Assembly: GCF_039521925.1 (NCBI RefSeq)
Contig: NZ_BAAACY010000145.1
Location: forward strand, 1 to 64,000
DNA: 64,000 nucleotides
From: Virgibacillus salarius
GTDB lineage: Bacteria > Bacillota > Bacilli > Bacillales > Amphibacillaceae
Direction of reading: 5' to 3'
Positions 39,988 to 49,741 of the stretch are shown in pieces. Under the pieces are notes generated by a model. That model did no database searches and was not told where the DNA came from. It was given only the letters and a program-made list of their open reading frames with translations. The position numbers and the translations under genes are program-made. Positions within the stretch are counted from its first letter, which is position 1; each line of letters starts with the position of its first letter.

Positions 39988-41157
39988 ATGAAAATTAAGA
40001 ATCAAGATTTTTTAAAAAAAGAAAATAGAAGTTTAGTCTTAGAAATAATTCTTAATCAAGGTCCGATCTCACGTGCCGAAATTGCCAAACAAACGTCGAT
40101 GAGTCCTACTTCTGCTTCTCGAATTGTTGCATCATTACAAGAAAATAAGCTAATAAGAGAGATGAATATGTCTAGCGAAGGAATTGGCAGGAAGGCCACT
40201 TATTTTATTCCAAATGAACATTCTGTATTCTCAATTGGTGTTGAAATTGACCAGAAAGTTATTCGGATCGGTTTAATGAATTTTATAGGAAAGTTAACCA
40301 TTCTGAAGTACTTTGACTATCAATCAATAGATCCAGTGGCAACAGTTCAATTTATAGCAGACCATATATTACAAATGATTGACGACGAAAATCTTACATC
40401 GGATCAAATTGCTGGAGTTTGTATTGGCTTACCAGGACTTATTGAGAATGACAAAGGTGAGGTGAAATTATCTGCGCAATTTGATTGGAAAAATATCCCT
40501 TTACAAGAGATGGTTGAAGAGAAAGTAGGCTTTACCGTATTCGTGGACAATGAATTAAAATTGAAAGCGCTTGCTGAGTATATTAGTGATCCTGAACCAA
40601 AAAAAGCGTATATGGCAATGATTGGTTTTGGTAGTGGGGTAGGTTCTGCGTTAATAAAGAAAGGAGAAATCTATCGAGGTGAAGGAAACTTCTCAGGAGA
40701 AATCGGACATACTATCGTTGATCCTTATGGAATTTATTGTCCATGTGGGAATTTTGGCTGTCTCCAAACGTATATTGCTGAAAAGTTTTTGTTAGATGAA
40801 GCATCTAAAACAAAAGAGATTGAAAATATTCAGGCCTTAATCATTGAATATGAAAATGGAGAAAAGTGGGCAAGAAATATAGTTGATAAAGCAATTACCT
40901 ATGCAGCAATTACGATTAATAATGTTGTTTGCGTATACAATCCAGATTCCGTCGTTCTTGCTGGTAGTTTAATTGAAAGGTTTCCGCAAATTAAAGATCA
41001 AATTATTGAAAAGTGTGAGAATCAGATGTGGGCACCTGTCATGAAGACATTTCAATTACGCACTACAAAAACGGGAGAAGATGGCGTTGTGATAGGAGCT
41101 GCCATGATTGTACTACAGCATTTTATAAAAAATATTCATGAAAAGAGTGGGGTTTAA
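39988..41157 (+). CDS. ROK-family transcriptional repressor (NagC/XylR-like)
   Basis: About 389 residues. The N-terminal winged helix (GPISRAEIAKQTSMSPTSASRIV) is joined to a ROK sugar-kinase-like domain with GVCIGLPGLIEND, GFGSGVGSALIKKG, EIGHTIVDPYG and the zinc site CPCGNFGCLQ. Such repressors respond to sugars or sugar phosphates. The ATG at 39988 follows AGGTGAT. It heads a ten-gene same-strand block with asparaginase, peptide importer, peptidase, CutC and fucosidase, and has a palindrome across its own promoter, so autoregulation and control of the block are likely. The sugar type of ligand fits the fucosidase at the end. Confidence 0.9.
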   Translation: MKIKNQDFLKKENRSLVLEIILNQGPISRAEIAKQTSMSPTSASRIVASLQENKLIREMNMSSEGIGRKATYFIPNEHSVFSIGVEIDQKVIRIGLMNFIGKLTILKYFDYQSIDPVATVQFIADHILQMIDDENLTSDQIAGVCIGLPGLIENDKGEVKLSAQFDWKNIPLQEMVEEKVGFTVFVDNELKLKALAEYISDPEPKKAYMAMIGFGSGVGSALIKKGEIYRGEGNFSGEIGHTIVDPYGIYCPCGNFGCLQTYIAEKFLLDEASKTKEIENIQALIIEYENGEKWARNIVDKAITYAAITINNVVCVYNPDSVVLAGSLIERFPQIKDQIIEKCENQMWAPVMKTFQLRTTKTGEDGVVIGAAMIVLQHFIKNIHEKSGV

Positions 41158-41160
41158 CCT

Positions 41161-42156
41161 ATGATATCAACACCTATTATTGCTGAAGAATATAGAGGAG
41201 GAACATTAGAAAATGTTTATCAGGGATTGATTTGTGTTTTAAATGAAAAGAAGGAAATACTTTATGAATACGGTGATGTAAAGCAGTCCGTTTTTTATCG
41301 GTCAGCGATGAAACCATTACAAGCAATTCCCTTATTCACCACAGATATTATGGAAAAGTATGATTTAACAACAGAAGAAGCAGCTTTATTTACGGCATCT
41401 CAAAGAGGTGAATCCTATCATCAAGAGGCTTTAGAACGTTTAATGAATAAACTGCAATTGTCAGAAGACATGCTGGTCTGCCAACAGAGCTATCCCTTAA
41501 ATGAACAACCAAAGATTTCCTATATCCGGGAACATTTACCTAAACGTAAACTTTTGCATAATTGTTCTGGTAAGCATTTGGGGTTTCTTGCTTATTCCAG
41601 AGAGAAAAACTATGATCTATCAAACTATGAATGGTTGGGTCATCCGCTTCAACAAGAAGTTTTAAACTATGTAGCAGATTTGTCGGAAACCCCGAAGAAA
41701 GAAATAAAAACCGCAATTGATGGTTGTGGAGTTCCTGTTCATAGCGTTCCGCTAAAAAACATGGCTATTTCATTCTTAAAGTTCATTCAGCCTTCGATGA
41801 TACATGATAGTCGGGTTGCAACGGCTGTAAAAAGAATAGGAGAAGTTATGAACAAACACCCTAGAATTGTCGCTTCACATAACTTTATTTGTACAGCTCT
41901 GCTTGAGGATGAAAATATTATTGCAAAAGGAGGAGCTCAAGGAGTCTATTGCTTGGCGTTAAAGAGAGAAAAAATAAGCATTTCCTTAAAGGTGTTAACT
42001 GGTTCTGAATTAATTTGGCCACTATTAGTAGCTAAGCTACTACAAAAGTTAAATTATCATAATAAAGAAACGATTGATCGTTTGCTTAATATTCGATCAA
42101 ACGAAATCTTCAATGATAATGGGAAAGTGGTTGGAGAAACAAAAATTCGATTATAA
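41161..42156 (+). CDS. Asparaginase (L-asparaginase II, thermolabile/rhizobial type)
   Basis: The 331-residue protein matches the asparaginase II family typified by the rhizobial thermolabile enzyme, not the common AnsA/AnsB fold. RSAMKPLQAIPL, FTASQRGE, HNCSGKHLGFLAY and IDGCGVPVHSVPLKNMA are its conserved blocks. It should hydrolyse asparagine, or an N-substituted asparagine, to aspartate. It begins 3 bases after the ROK stop and 15 bases before the substrate-binding lipoprotein gene, hence one operon. Whether it also accepts glycosyl-asparagine is the interesting open point. Confidence 0.85.
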   Translation: MISTPIIAEEYRGGTLENVYQGLICVLNEKKEILYEYGDVKQSVFYRSAMKPLQAIPLFTTDIMEKYDLTTEEAALFTASQRGESYHQEALERLMNKLQLSEDMLVCQQSYPLNEQPKISYIREHLPKRKLLHNCSGKHLGFLAYSREKNYDLSNYEWLGHPLQQEVLNYVADLSETPKKEIKTAIDGCGVPVHSVPLKNMAISFLKFIQPSMIHDSRVATAVKRIGEVMNKHPRIVASHNFICTALLEDENIIAKGGAQGVYCLALKREKISISLKVLTGSELIWPLLVAKLLQKLNYHNKETIDRLLNIRSNEIFNDNGKVVGETKIRL

Positions 42157-42171
42157 GAGGGGGAGCAATCA

Positions 42172-43737
42172 ATGACAAATAAATGGATACGTCTAATGAT
42201 ATTACTAGGAATAATAGTAGTTGTATCAGCGTGTTCTTCAGATGCAAATAGTGATAATGATCAAGGAAATAAAGGTGAAGGCGATAAGGAATTAACCATT
42301 GCAATTGATCAAAATTTTGTTACATTGGATCCGCAAAATGCTGGAGATACCGTTTCAATTTTTGGTACAAGAGCAATGTATGAAGGGCTAGTAGGTTTTA
42401 ATGAACATATGGAGATTGAACCTGTTCTAGCTGAAGATTATCAAGTGAGTGATGATGCTTTAACCTATACATTTCAGTTAAGAAAAGACGTGACATTTCA
42501 TGATGGAGAACCTTTTAATGCTGACGCAGTAAAAGCTAATTATGAGCGTATTATAGATGAGGATAATGATTTACGTGCTAAAAGAAACCTTCAGTATGTG
42601 GAAAAACTTGAAGTTATAAATGAGTATGAAGTTGCGTTTATATTAAATCAACCATTCAGTGCCATGTTAAATAAATTTGCAATGGTGCCCTTTATAAGTC
42701 CAAAAGCACTTGAGGATGATGAAAAAGACATCGCGTTACATCCTGTTGGAACAGGGCCCTTTAAATTTGTTGAATGGAATCAAGGAGACTCACTTGTTTT
42801 AGAAAAATATAATGATTATTGGAATGCTGCCAATTCCGATGCAGAGAAGGTTACATTTAAGCCGGTCCCGGAAAACGGCTCTAGAGCTGCTATGTTAAAA
42901 ACAGGAGAGGCGGATTTTGTTTATCCTGTTCCTCAACAAGATATAAAAGAATTAGAATCGAATAGCGATGTTGTGATTGAAAAAACACCATCTACAATAG
43001 CCAGATACGTTTCTATTAATACATTTAAGGAACCATTTAATAATGAAAAAGTGCGAAAAGCAATGAATTATGCAGTGAATAAGGATGCATATATAAAAGT
43101 AGTAAAGAATGGGTATGGCAATATATTAGACTCAACCATGTCAACGGAAACACAATACTATACAAAGCAAGAACCATATGAATTCAATTTAGAAAAAGCG
43201 AAGGACTTATTGACTGAAGCAGGCTATGAGAATGGGTTTGAGGCAGAGATCTGGGGGAATACAAGCTCAGAAACACTTCAAGGCATGGAATTTATTAAAC
43301 AACAGCTGGCCGAGATTGGCATTGATGTAACGATTAAGTCAATGGAAGAGGGGACGCTATCTGATGAAATATACACGCCAGAAACACCAAAGGATGCAAA
43401 GGTACAAATGTGGTATGTAAGCTGGTCTCCTTCATCTGGAGATGCTGATGGAGCAACTCGCTCGTTGTTTAGTAGTGAATACTTCCCACCAAATGGCGCA
43501 AATACAGCATATTACAACAACAGCGATGTAAATACATGGATTCATGCAGCAAATGAAACTTCCAATATTGATGAACAGGAGGAAATTTATGCCAATATTC
43601 AAAGTACTGTTTATCGTGAAGCACCTTGGATCTTTTTAGCAACAGATACGATTCTATCAGGTCACCGTATAAACCTTGAAGGTGTTTATGTTTTACCTGA
43701 CGGTTCTGTGAGCATTAAAAACGCGCAATTCAAATAA
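42172..43737 (+). CDS. Peptide ABC importer, substrate-binding lipoprotein
   Basis: The 521-residue family-5 solute-binding protein has a lipoprotein signal peptide (lipobox VVSAC, cysteine 21) and an acidic linker. The mature fold shows the family stretches FQLRKDVTFHDGEPFNADAV, HPVGTGPFKF and VRKAMNYAVNKDAY. It is tethered outside the membrane and delivers oligopeptides, dipeptides, glutathione-like compounds or glycopeptides to the permease encoded next. It belongs to the ROK-headed block. The exact ligand cannot be read from sequence. Confidence 0.9.
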   Translation: MTNKWIRLMILLGIIVVVSACSSDANSDNDQGNKGEGDKELTIAIDQNFVTLDPQNAGDTVSIFGTRAMYEGLVGFNEHMEIEPVLAEDYQVSDDALTYTFQLRKDVTFHDGEPFNADAVKANYERIIDEDNDLRAKRNLQYVEKLEVINEYEVAFILNQPFSAMLNKFAMVPFISPKALEDDEKDIALHPVGTGPFKFVEWNQGDSLVLEKYNDYWNAANSDAEKVTFKPVPENGSRAAMLKTGEADFVYPVPQQDIKELESNSDVVIEKTPSTIARYVSINTFKEPFNNEKVRKAMNYAVNKDAYIKVVKNGYGNILDSTMSTETQYYTKQEPYEFNLEKAKDLLTEAGYENGFEAEIWGNTSSETLQGMEFIKQQLAEIGIDVTIKSMEEGTLSDEIYTPETPKDAKVQMWYVSWSPSSGDADGATRSLFSSEYFPPNGANTAYYNNSDVNTWIHAANETSNIDEQEEIYANIQSTVYREAPWIFLATDTILSGHRINLEGVYVLPDGSVSIKNAQFK

Positions 43738-43792
43738 ATAGGCTGCGGGAGCTGGTTGTTATCAGCTCCCTTTATTGGAGGTGTTAAAGCAT

Positions 43793-44713
43793 ATGTGGCA
43801 ATACATAATTAAACGAGTGCTTGGACTAATACCACTTGTCCTTGTCGTCTCATTTGTTATCTTTATGTTTATTCATTTAATACCTGGTGATCCAGCTCGA
43901 TTAATTGCTGGTAAAGAAGCAACATATGAAGAGGTACAGCAGATTCGTGAAAGTTTGGGCTTAGAAAAACCTCTATTCGTTCAATATTTTGATTATCTTA
44001 AAAGTCTTTTATCTGGTGATTTAGGTTATTCAATCCAGTCTGGTGCTCCTGTCAGTGAATTAATAGGAGAAAGAATTATGCCTACGCTTGGTTTGACCTT
44101 TCTGAGTATTGGATGGGCACTTGTCGTCGGAATTTTATTAGGGATTATTTCTGCTGTTTTTCGAAATAAGTGGCCGGATTATTTAGGGATGCTTACAGCA
44201 GTATCTGGTATTTCCCTTCCTAACTTTTGGGTGGGGCTAGTTCTTATTCAACTATTCTCTGTACAATTGGGGCTGCTTCCGACAGGGGGGGCTGATGGCT
44301 GGCAAAGTTATCTCATGCCATCGTTTGCGTTAGGTGCAGGAATTATGGCTATGATTGCTAGATTTACGCGGTCTTCATTGGTAAATACCTTGAAACAAGA
44401 TTATATCCGAACAGGTAGAGCAAAAGGGCTAGGCGGTAATGCAATTATATTTGGGCATGCGTTAAAAAATTCTCTGATTCCTGTGGTAACAATTGCTGGT
44501 CTACAGTTTGGATTTTTATTAGGCGGTTCAGTAGTAGTAGAAACCGTTTTTAGTTTTCCTGGACTAGGTCGACTACTAATCGATTCCATCCAAATACGAG
44601 ATTACCCAGTAGTACAAGCGGAAATTTTACTTTTTTCCTTACAGTTTATTTTGGTGAATCTGCTTGTTGATATCATTTATAGCTTTTTGAATCCGAAAAT
44701 TCGATATGAGTAA
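43793..44713 (+). CDS. Peptide ABC importer, permease 1 (DppB/OppB-like)
   Basis: About 306 residues with six membrane helices. The N-terminal MWQYIIKRVLGLIPLVLVVS and the HLIPGDPARLIAG loop are typical of DppB-type permeases; the cytoplasmic EAA loop, which contacts the ATPase, reads YIRTGRAKGLGG. The ATG at 43793 follows GGAGGTG at 9 bases; an in-frame TTG at 43775 overlaps that site and is rejected. It pairs with the permease at 44737. Confidence 0.92.
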   Translation: MWQYIIKRVLGLIPLVLVVSFVIFMFIHLIPGDPARLIAGKEATYEEVQQIRESLGLEKPLFVQYFDYLKSLLSGDLGYSIQSGAPVSELIGERIMPTLGLTFLSIGWALVVGILLGIISAVFRNKWPDYLGMLTAVSGISLPNFWVGLVLIQLFSVQLGLLPTGGADGWQSYLMPSFALGAGIMAMIARFTRSSLVNTLKQDYIRTGRAKGLGGNAIIFGHALKNSLIPVVTIAGLQFGFLLGGSVVVETVFSFPGLGRLLIDSIQIRDYPVVQAEILLFSLQFILVNLLVDIIYSFLNPKIRYE

Positions 44714-44736
44714 GTGATTGGAGGGATATGGTACGT

Positions 44737-45624
44737 ATGATACAAACAGAAGCTATAACACAGGAACAGTTAGATAAGCAAAGGCAAGGACGTCTATACA
44801 GCTTTTGGAAAGAATTTCGTAAAAAGAAGCCAGCGCTGTTTTCCCTATTTTTTATTGGATTTTTAGTTATTGTTATGATAATTGGTCCCTATGTTGTCCC
44901 CTATGATCCTGCTGCTCCAGATTATAATAAATTACTAGAATCACCATCATTACAGCATCTATTTGGAACGGATGCATTTGGGAGAGATATCTTAAGCAGA
45001 CTTGCGGTAGGAGCAAGAATTTCGTTAACAGTAAGTATTTCTGCAGTTTTATTAGGAGCCATAGTAGGGACAGTGCTTGGCTTAATAAGTGGTTATTTTG
45101 GTAAATGGATGGATCGTTTAATTATGCGAATATGTGATGTATTATTTGCTTTTCCAGATCTGATTTTGGCAATTGGGATTGTAGCCATTTTAGGACCAGG
45201 TTTAAAAAATGTTGTTATAGCCGTGTCCTTTTTTAGTATCCCATCGTTTGCTCGAATCGTAAGAAGTGCAACGTTGGAGTCGAAGGAAATGCTGTTTGTA
45301 GAAGCTACAAGATCTATTGGAGCCAGCAATCGCCGTATTATATGGAAGCATATTTTTCCGGAAACTATTCCAACAATTATTGTTTATTTCACGATGAAGG
45401 TAGGTACCGCTATTCTAGCAGCAGCTAGCTTAAGTTTTCTAGGACTGGGTGCAGAGCCATCATCACCTGATTGGGGTGCAATGCTGAGTAAATCTCGAGA
45501 TTATATTGATTCAGCATTTCATTTAGTCTTCTTTCCTGGGTTGATTATTTTTCTTACCGTACTTGCATTCAACGTATTGGGTGACGGACTTCGTGATGTA
45601 TTGGATCCAAAGACAAAGGATTAA
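44737..45624 (+). CDS. Peptide ABC importer, permease 2 (DppC/OppC-like)
   Basis: About 295 residues with six membrane helices. HLFGTDAFGRDILSRLAVGARISL is the diagnostic first external loop of DppC-type permeases, and FVEATRSIGASNRRI is the ATPase-contacting loop. A longer soluble N-terminus with KEFRKKKPALFSLFF precedes the first helix, as usual. The ATG at 44737 is about 10 bases after GGAGGGAT; the ATG three codons upstream is too close to that site. Confidence 0.92.
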   Translation: MIQTEAITQEQLDKQRQGRLYSFWKEFRKKKPALFSLFFIGFLVIVMIIGPYVVPYDPAAPDYNKLLESPSLQHLFGTDAFGRDILSRLAVGARISLTVSISAVLLGAIVGTVLGLISGYFGKWMDRLIMRICDVLFAFPDLILAIGIVAILGPGLKNVVIAVSFFSIPSFARIVRSATLESKEMLFVEATRSIGASNRRIIWKHIFPETIPTIIVYFTMKVGTAILAAASLSFLGLGAEPSSPDWGAMLSKSRDYIDSAFHLVFFPGLIIFLTVLAFNVLGDGLRDVLDPKTKD

Positions 45625-45640
45625 TGAAAGGAGGGGTATA

Positions 45641-46627
45641 ATGGAACGCCTACTTCAAGTGAATAATTTACAAACAGCTTTTCAAAATGAAGGCAGGCTG
45701 CAAACTGTTGTTCATGGAATTAGTTTTCATGTGAATAAAGGTGAAATAGTTGGAATAGTGGGAGAATCAGGGTGCGGAAAGAGCGTTACATCCTTATCCA
45801 TTATGCGACTATTACATGATACGCCAGGTGAAATAATTAACGGAGAAATTATATATAAAGGGGAAAATTTGACGCAATTGCCGGAAAAGCAAATGAAAAA
45901 GTATCGTGGAAAGGAGTTATCCATGATTTTTCAGGAACCGATGACTTCGTTAAATCCGGTATTGAAAATTGGTAAACAATTAAGAGAATCTATTCAATTA
46001 CATCTAAAGCTATCAAAGCAACAAGCACATGAACATGCAATAAATATATTAAAATCTGTCGGCATACCGCGTGCAAGTGACCTGATGACTGAGTATCCGC
46101 ATCAATTGTCTGGAGGCATGAGGCAGCGCGTGATGATTGCGATGGCCATCTCATGTGAACCGTCCTTACTGATAGCAGATGAACCAACAACGGCATTAGA
46201 CGTAACCATTCAGGCTCAAATATTGAATCTAATGAAAGATATTCAGCAAAAAAGCGATATGGGGATACTAATGATTACACATGATTTGGGGGTTGTCGCG
46301 GAAGTATGTGATCGAGTGATTGTCATGTATGCTGGAAGAGTTGTAGAGGATTCGACAGTTGAGGCGTTATTTGCTAGCCCCAAGCATCCTTATACAAAGG
46401 GATTAATCGACTCTGTTCCTAAAATTGGCAGTGGAAATCAACGCTTGTATTCTATTCCAGGTACGGTACCTAATCCAAAAAATATGCCAATAGGCTGCAA
46501 ATTTGCTGCAAGGTGTAATGATGTTATGGACATTTGTACAAGGGAGGAACCAAATTTATTAGAGGAAAAAGGACATTCTTGTCGATGCTGGCTCTATCAT
46601 GACCAGCAGAAAGAGGTGAACATATAA
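45641..46627 (+). CDS. Peptide ABC importer, ATPase 1 (DppD/OppD-like)
   Basis: About 328 residues. Walker A is GESGCGKS, the signature LSGGMRQR and Walker B LLIADEPTTALD. The C-terminal extension with CRCW and the CKFAARCN cluster is the oligopeptide-importer ATPase tail, where four cysteines can hold an iron-sulfur cluster. The ATG at 45641 follows AAAGGAGGGG. The following ATPase gene overlaps its last base pair region (TAATG). Confidence 0.92.
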   Translation: MERLLQVNNLQTAFQNEGRLQTVVHGISFHVNKGEIVGIVGESGCGKSVTSLSIMRLLHDTPGEIINGEIIYKGENLTQLPEKQMKKYRGKELSMIFQEPMTSLNPVLKIGKQLRESIQLHLKLSKQQAHEHAINILKSVGIPRASDLMTEYPHQLSGGMRQRVMIAMAISCEPSLLIADEPTTALDVTIQAQILNLMKDIQQKSDMGILMITHDLGVVAEVCDRVIVMYAGRVVEDSTVEALFASPKHPYTKGLIDSVPKIGSGNQRLYSIPGTVPNPKNMPIGCKFAARCNDVMDICTREEPNLLEEKGHSCRCWLYHDQQKEVNI

Positions 46628-47598
46628 TGAATAACGAGATTTTATTAAATGTAAAGCATGTTAAGAAATACTTTCCTCTTTCTAAGAAATGGTTTGTTGA
46701 AAAAAAGTATGTCAAGGCAGTAGATGATGTATCGTTTTTTATTAAAAAGGGGGAAACATTTGGGTTGGTAGGTGAATCTGGTTGTGGTAAATCTACGACT
46801 GGCCGACTTATTAATGGATTGATAAAAGCTGATACCGGAGAAATAAATTTTCAGGGAACGAACGTAGCAAATATATCGGAAAAATTATGGAAGCGATATC
46901 GAAAACCGATGCAAATGGTCTTTCAGGATCCGTACGCTTCCCTTAGTCCAAGAATGAAGGTTAAAGATATATTAATGGAACCTTTAACGATTCATTATCC
47001 AAAAATGTCAAAGCAAGAAAAAGAAATACTAGTAAAAGATTTACTTGAAAAGTGTGGAATTAGTGAATTTCATTTGTCAAAATATCCACATGAATTCAGT
47101 GGCGGGCAACGTCAAAGAATAGGCATAGCTCGTTCTCTCATTCTGAAACCAGAGCTAATTATTGCGGATGAGCCTGTGTCAGCACTAGATGTCTCCATTC
47201 AATCGCAAATTCTTAATCTGATGAAAGATCTACAGGAGGAGTTTGGGCTTACGTATTTATTTATCTCACACGATTTAGGTGTTGTAGAGCATATCAGCGA
47301 TCGAGTTGGTGTTATGTATTTAGGAAGCTTAGTAGAGATTGCCACGAAGAAGCAAATATTTGCAGACCCCAAGCATCCCTATACCCAAGCATTATTGTCA
47401 TCCATACCAAAGCCAGATCCAAAAGAAAAAAGGGAACCTATCATGTTGGAGGGAGAAATTCCAAGCGCCTCCAATCCTCCAGTAGGCTGCAAATTTCATA
47501 CAAGATGTCCGTTGGCGATGGATATTTGTAAACAAAAAGTGCCTGAATTAAAACAAATTGAACAAGAGCAGCAAGTTGCTTGTCATCTATTTGATTAA
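46627..47598 (+). CDS. Peptide ABC importer, ATPase 2 (DppF/OppF-like)
   Basis: The 323-residue ATPase has Walker A GESGCGKST, signature FSGGQRQRIG and Walker B LIIADEPVSALD, with the oligopeptide C-terminal tail (VGCKFHTRCPLAMDIC). It starts on the stop codon of the partner ATPase (TAATG). Together the five transport genes form a complete importer with a single dedicated binding protein. No signs of decay are seen. Confidence 0.92.
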   Translation: MNNEILLNVKHVKKYFPLSKKWFVEKKYVKAVDDVSFFIKKGETFGLVGESGCGKSTTGRLINGLIKADTGEINFQGTNVANISEKLWKRYRKPMQMVFQDPYASLSPRMKVKDILMEPLTIHYPKMSKQEKEILVKDLLEKCGISEFHLSKYPHEFSGGQRQRIGIARSLILKPELIIADEPVSALDVSIQSQILNLMKDLQEEFGLTYLFISHDLGVVEHISDRVGVMYLGSLVEIATKKQIFADPKHPYTQALLSSIPKPDPKEKREPIMLEGEIPSASNPPVGCKFHTRCPLAMDICKQKVPELKQIEQEQQVACHLFD

Positions 47599-47654
47599 AC
47601 GGAATGGAGCAGGAAAATGGAAGGTAAATTTATTGTGGAGTAAAAGGAGTTTTT

Positions 47655-49043
47655 GTGTTGAATATAAATGTTGTTATGATCGAAAATCTGGATGAAAAAG
47701 CCCCATTCATTATTCAAAAACAAATGATTTTTTATGGACGAACGCATTTAATTCAAGTGAATAATACGTTTTATTTAACTGTAGGTATGAATAAGACGGA
47801 GAAAACTATGGAAGACATCCGTTTTTTAGGGGGAGAAACTAGAAAGGCAATTGACACCTATGATATTACAAGTGTATCCATAAACTTTGATAGGCTGTTT
47901 AAGCATTATACCTCATATTCGAATAAAGACATTGTCGTCTCATTTATGGAGGGGTGGTATTTAGCTGGGTATTCGTTCCTCACCTATCAAATGCGTGAAC
48001 CAGAGCACGAAGTCTCTCTGCAACTGGGAACACAAGCTTACGAGTATTACGCTGAAGTTGCAAGAGTACGTGCCAATGCCGTCTGTATTGCTAGAGATTT
48101 ATGTAATGAACCTGCGAATAAATTAACCCCAAATACATATGTTAAGAAAATTAGATCGATCTTTCATGATTCACCCGTCCATGTGGAAATATTAGAATCA
48201 GAAGAGGATTTATTAAAGCATGGATTAGAGGCAACTGCAATAGTAGGTAAAGGAAGTTCTCGTTCGCCGAAGTTTGCTGTTCTCACTTTAAAGAATAGTA
48301 ACGTATCACATATAGGGTTAGTTGGAAAGGGAGTTACTTTTGATTCTGGGGGAACAAATAGTAAGATTGCAAGTGATATTGGGGAAATGAAAATGGATAT
48401 GGGGGGGGCAGCTGCTGTCATTGGAGCAATGAAACTATTAGCTGATATGGAGAGCCCTGTTCATGTAACTGCTGCAGTACCGATCGTGGAAAATGTTTGT
48501 GGTAAAGATGCTTTTTTACCTTCTGATGTGATAAAGTACAGAAATGGGCTTACTGTTGAAGTAGGAAATACAGATGCAGAAGGAAGACTAATAGTAGCAG
48601 ATGGAATCTTATATGTTCAAGACTTAGGTGCAGATACAATCATTGATATTGCTACACTTACTGGTACCATCGGCCAAGCGCTTGGGCTAAAGGTAGCAGG
48701 TATATTTAGTAATCGAGAAAATGAGCTTTGGAAGTATAAAGAATTAGGTGACAAAACTGGTGATCACGTGTGGCCAATGCCGGTTATTAATGATTATCAG
48801 TATTATTTACAAAGCAATACTGCTGATTTTTCGAATATGAGCACTTCGAAATTCGGCGGTGCGATTACTGCAGCGTTGTACCTGAACAACTTTATTCAAG
48901 AGGAGAAAAAATGGATTCATATAGATATGGCAAATACAGTTAGACCATGGAGAGAAATAGGTTATTATGTTTCTGGAGCATCTGGCTTTGGCGTACGCCT
49001 GTTAACAGAATTAATTCTAGAAGAGGTTGGTAATAAGACATGA
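47655..49043 (+). CDS. M17 leucyl-type aminopeptidase
   Basis: The 462-residue protein has the M17 catalytic domain: GKGVTFDSGGTN (metal-binding lysine and aspartate), MKMDMGGAAAV and the signature NTDAEGRL, plus CNEPANKLTP at the domain start. M17 enzymes are cytosolic hexamers with two metal ions that release N-terminal residues from peptides. The start is GTG at 47655 or the adjacent TTG, after AAAGGAG. The N-terminal part is less conserved than in PepA. It would process peptides brought in by the importer. It overlaps cutC by 4 bases. Confidence 0.9.
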   Translation: MLNINVVMIENLDEKAPFIIQKQMIFYGRTHLIQVNNTFYLTVGMNKTEKTMEDIRFLGGETRKAIDTYDITSVSINFDRLFKHYTSYSNKDIVVSFMEGWYLAGYSFLTYQMREPEHEVSLQLGTQAYEYYAEVARVRANAVCIARDLCNEPANKLTPNTYVKKIRSIFHDSPVHVEILESEEDLLKHGLEATAIVGKGSSRSPKFAVLTLKNSNVSHIGLVGKGVTFDSGGTNSKIASDIGEMKMDMGGAAAVIGAMKLLADMESPVHVTAAVPIVENVCGKDAFLPSDVIKYRNGLTVEVGNTDAEGRLIVADGILYVQDLGADTIIDIATLTGTIGQALGLKVAGIFSNRENELWKYKELGDKTGDHVWPMPVINDYQYYLQSNTADFSNMSTSKFGGAITAALYLNNFIQEEKKWIHIDMANTVRPWREIGYYVSGASGFGVRLLTELILEEVGNKT

Positions 49044-49729
49044 AACTTGAAGTAATAGTAAATAACGGTATAGAAGCAATCCAAGCAGAAGCATTAGGTG
49101 CTGATCGATTAGAGTTAGTATCAGCTATAAATGAAGGAGGACTGACTCCCAGCTACGGTACGATCAAACAGGTGTTAAACAGTGTATCCATCCCTGTCCA
49201 AGTAATGATACGTCCGCATAGCTATCATTTTTGTTATTCAAACAATGATATGGAAATAATTTGTGCTGATATTGAACAATTACTGGATTTAGGAGGAAAT
49301 AGAATAGTGTTCGGTGCGTTAACGGAAGATAACAAAGTGGATACGACTATACTTGAGAAAGTAATTACCATTGATTCTAGTTTGGATATTACATTTCATA
49401 GAGCCTTTGATGAAACAGCTTCGTTAACCGATGCATACCGCACGCTGAACAATTATAAGAATGTGAAAAGGGTATTAACGTCAGGTGGAGCAGCTAATTG
49501 CGATAACGGTAAAGAAATGCTAAAAAAATTGGTTGAAATGGAAGCAGATTTGAATGGACCAAAAATTATGCCTGGTTCAGGTTTAACGCCATATAATATC
49601 AAAGAGATACATGATGCCGTACAGGCTGATAATTATCATTTTGGTAAAGCTGTAAGAATAGACAATGATTTTAAGTATGGATTTGATAAAGCAAGTATGG
49701 AGCAAATAAAACAAATAGTAAAAGGGTAG
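49040..49729 (+). CDS. CutC family protein
   Basis: The 229-residue TIM-barrel protein opens MKLEVIVNNGIEAIQAEALGADRLEL and carries PVQVMIRPHSYHFCYS, GNRIVFGALTEDNKVD, ITFHRAFDET and the SGG...MPGSGLTPYNI loop, all standard for CutC. CutC was first linked to copper tolerance, but no copper genes occur here and the biochemical role of the family is unclear. In this block it sits between aminopeptidase (ATGA overlap) and fucosidase, which favours a metabolic role connected with sugars; this is inferred. Confidence 0.9.
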   Translation: MKLEVIVNNGIEAIQAEALGADRLELVSAINEGGLTPSYGTIKQVLNSVSIPVQVMIRPHSYHFCYSNNDMEIICADIEQLLDLGGNRIVFGALTEDNKVDTTILEKVITIDSSLDITFHRAFDETASLTDAYRTLNNYKNVKRVLTSGGAANCDNGKEMLKKLVEMEADLNGPKIMPGSGLTPYNIKEIHDAVQADNYHFGKAVRIDNDFKYGFDKASMEQIKQIVKG

Positions 49730-49741
49730 GGAGGAAAATGA

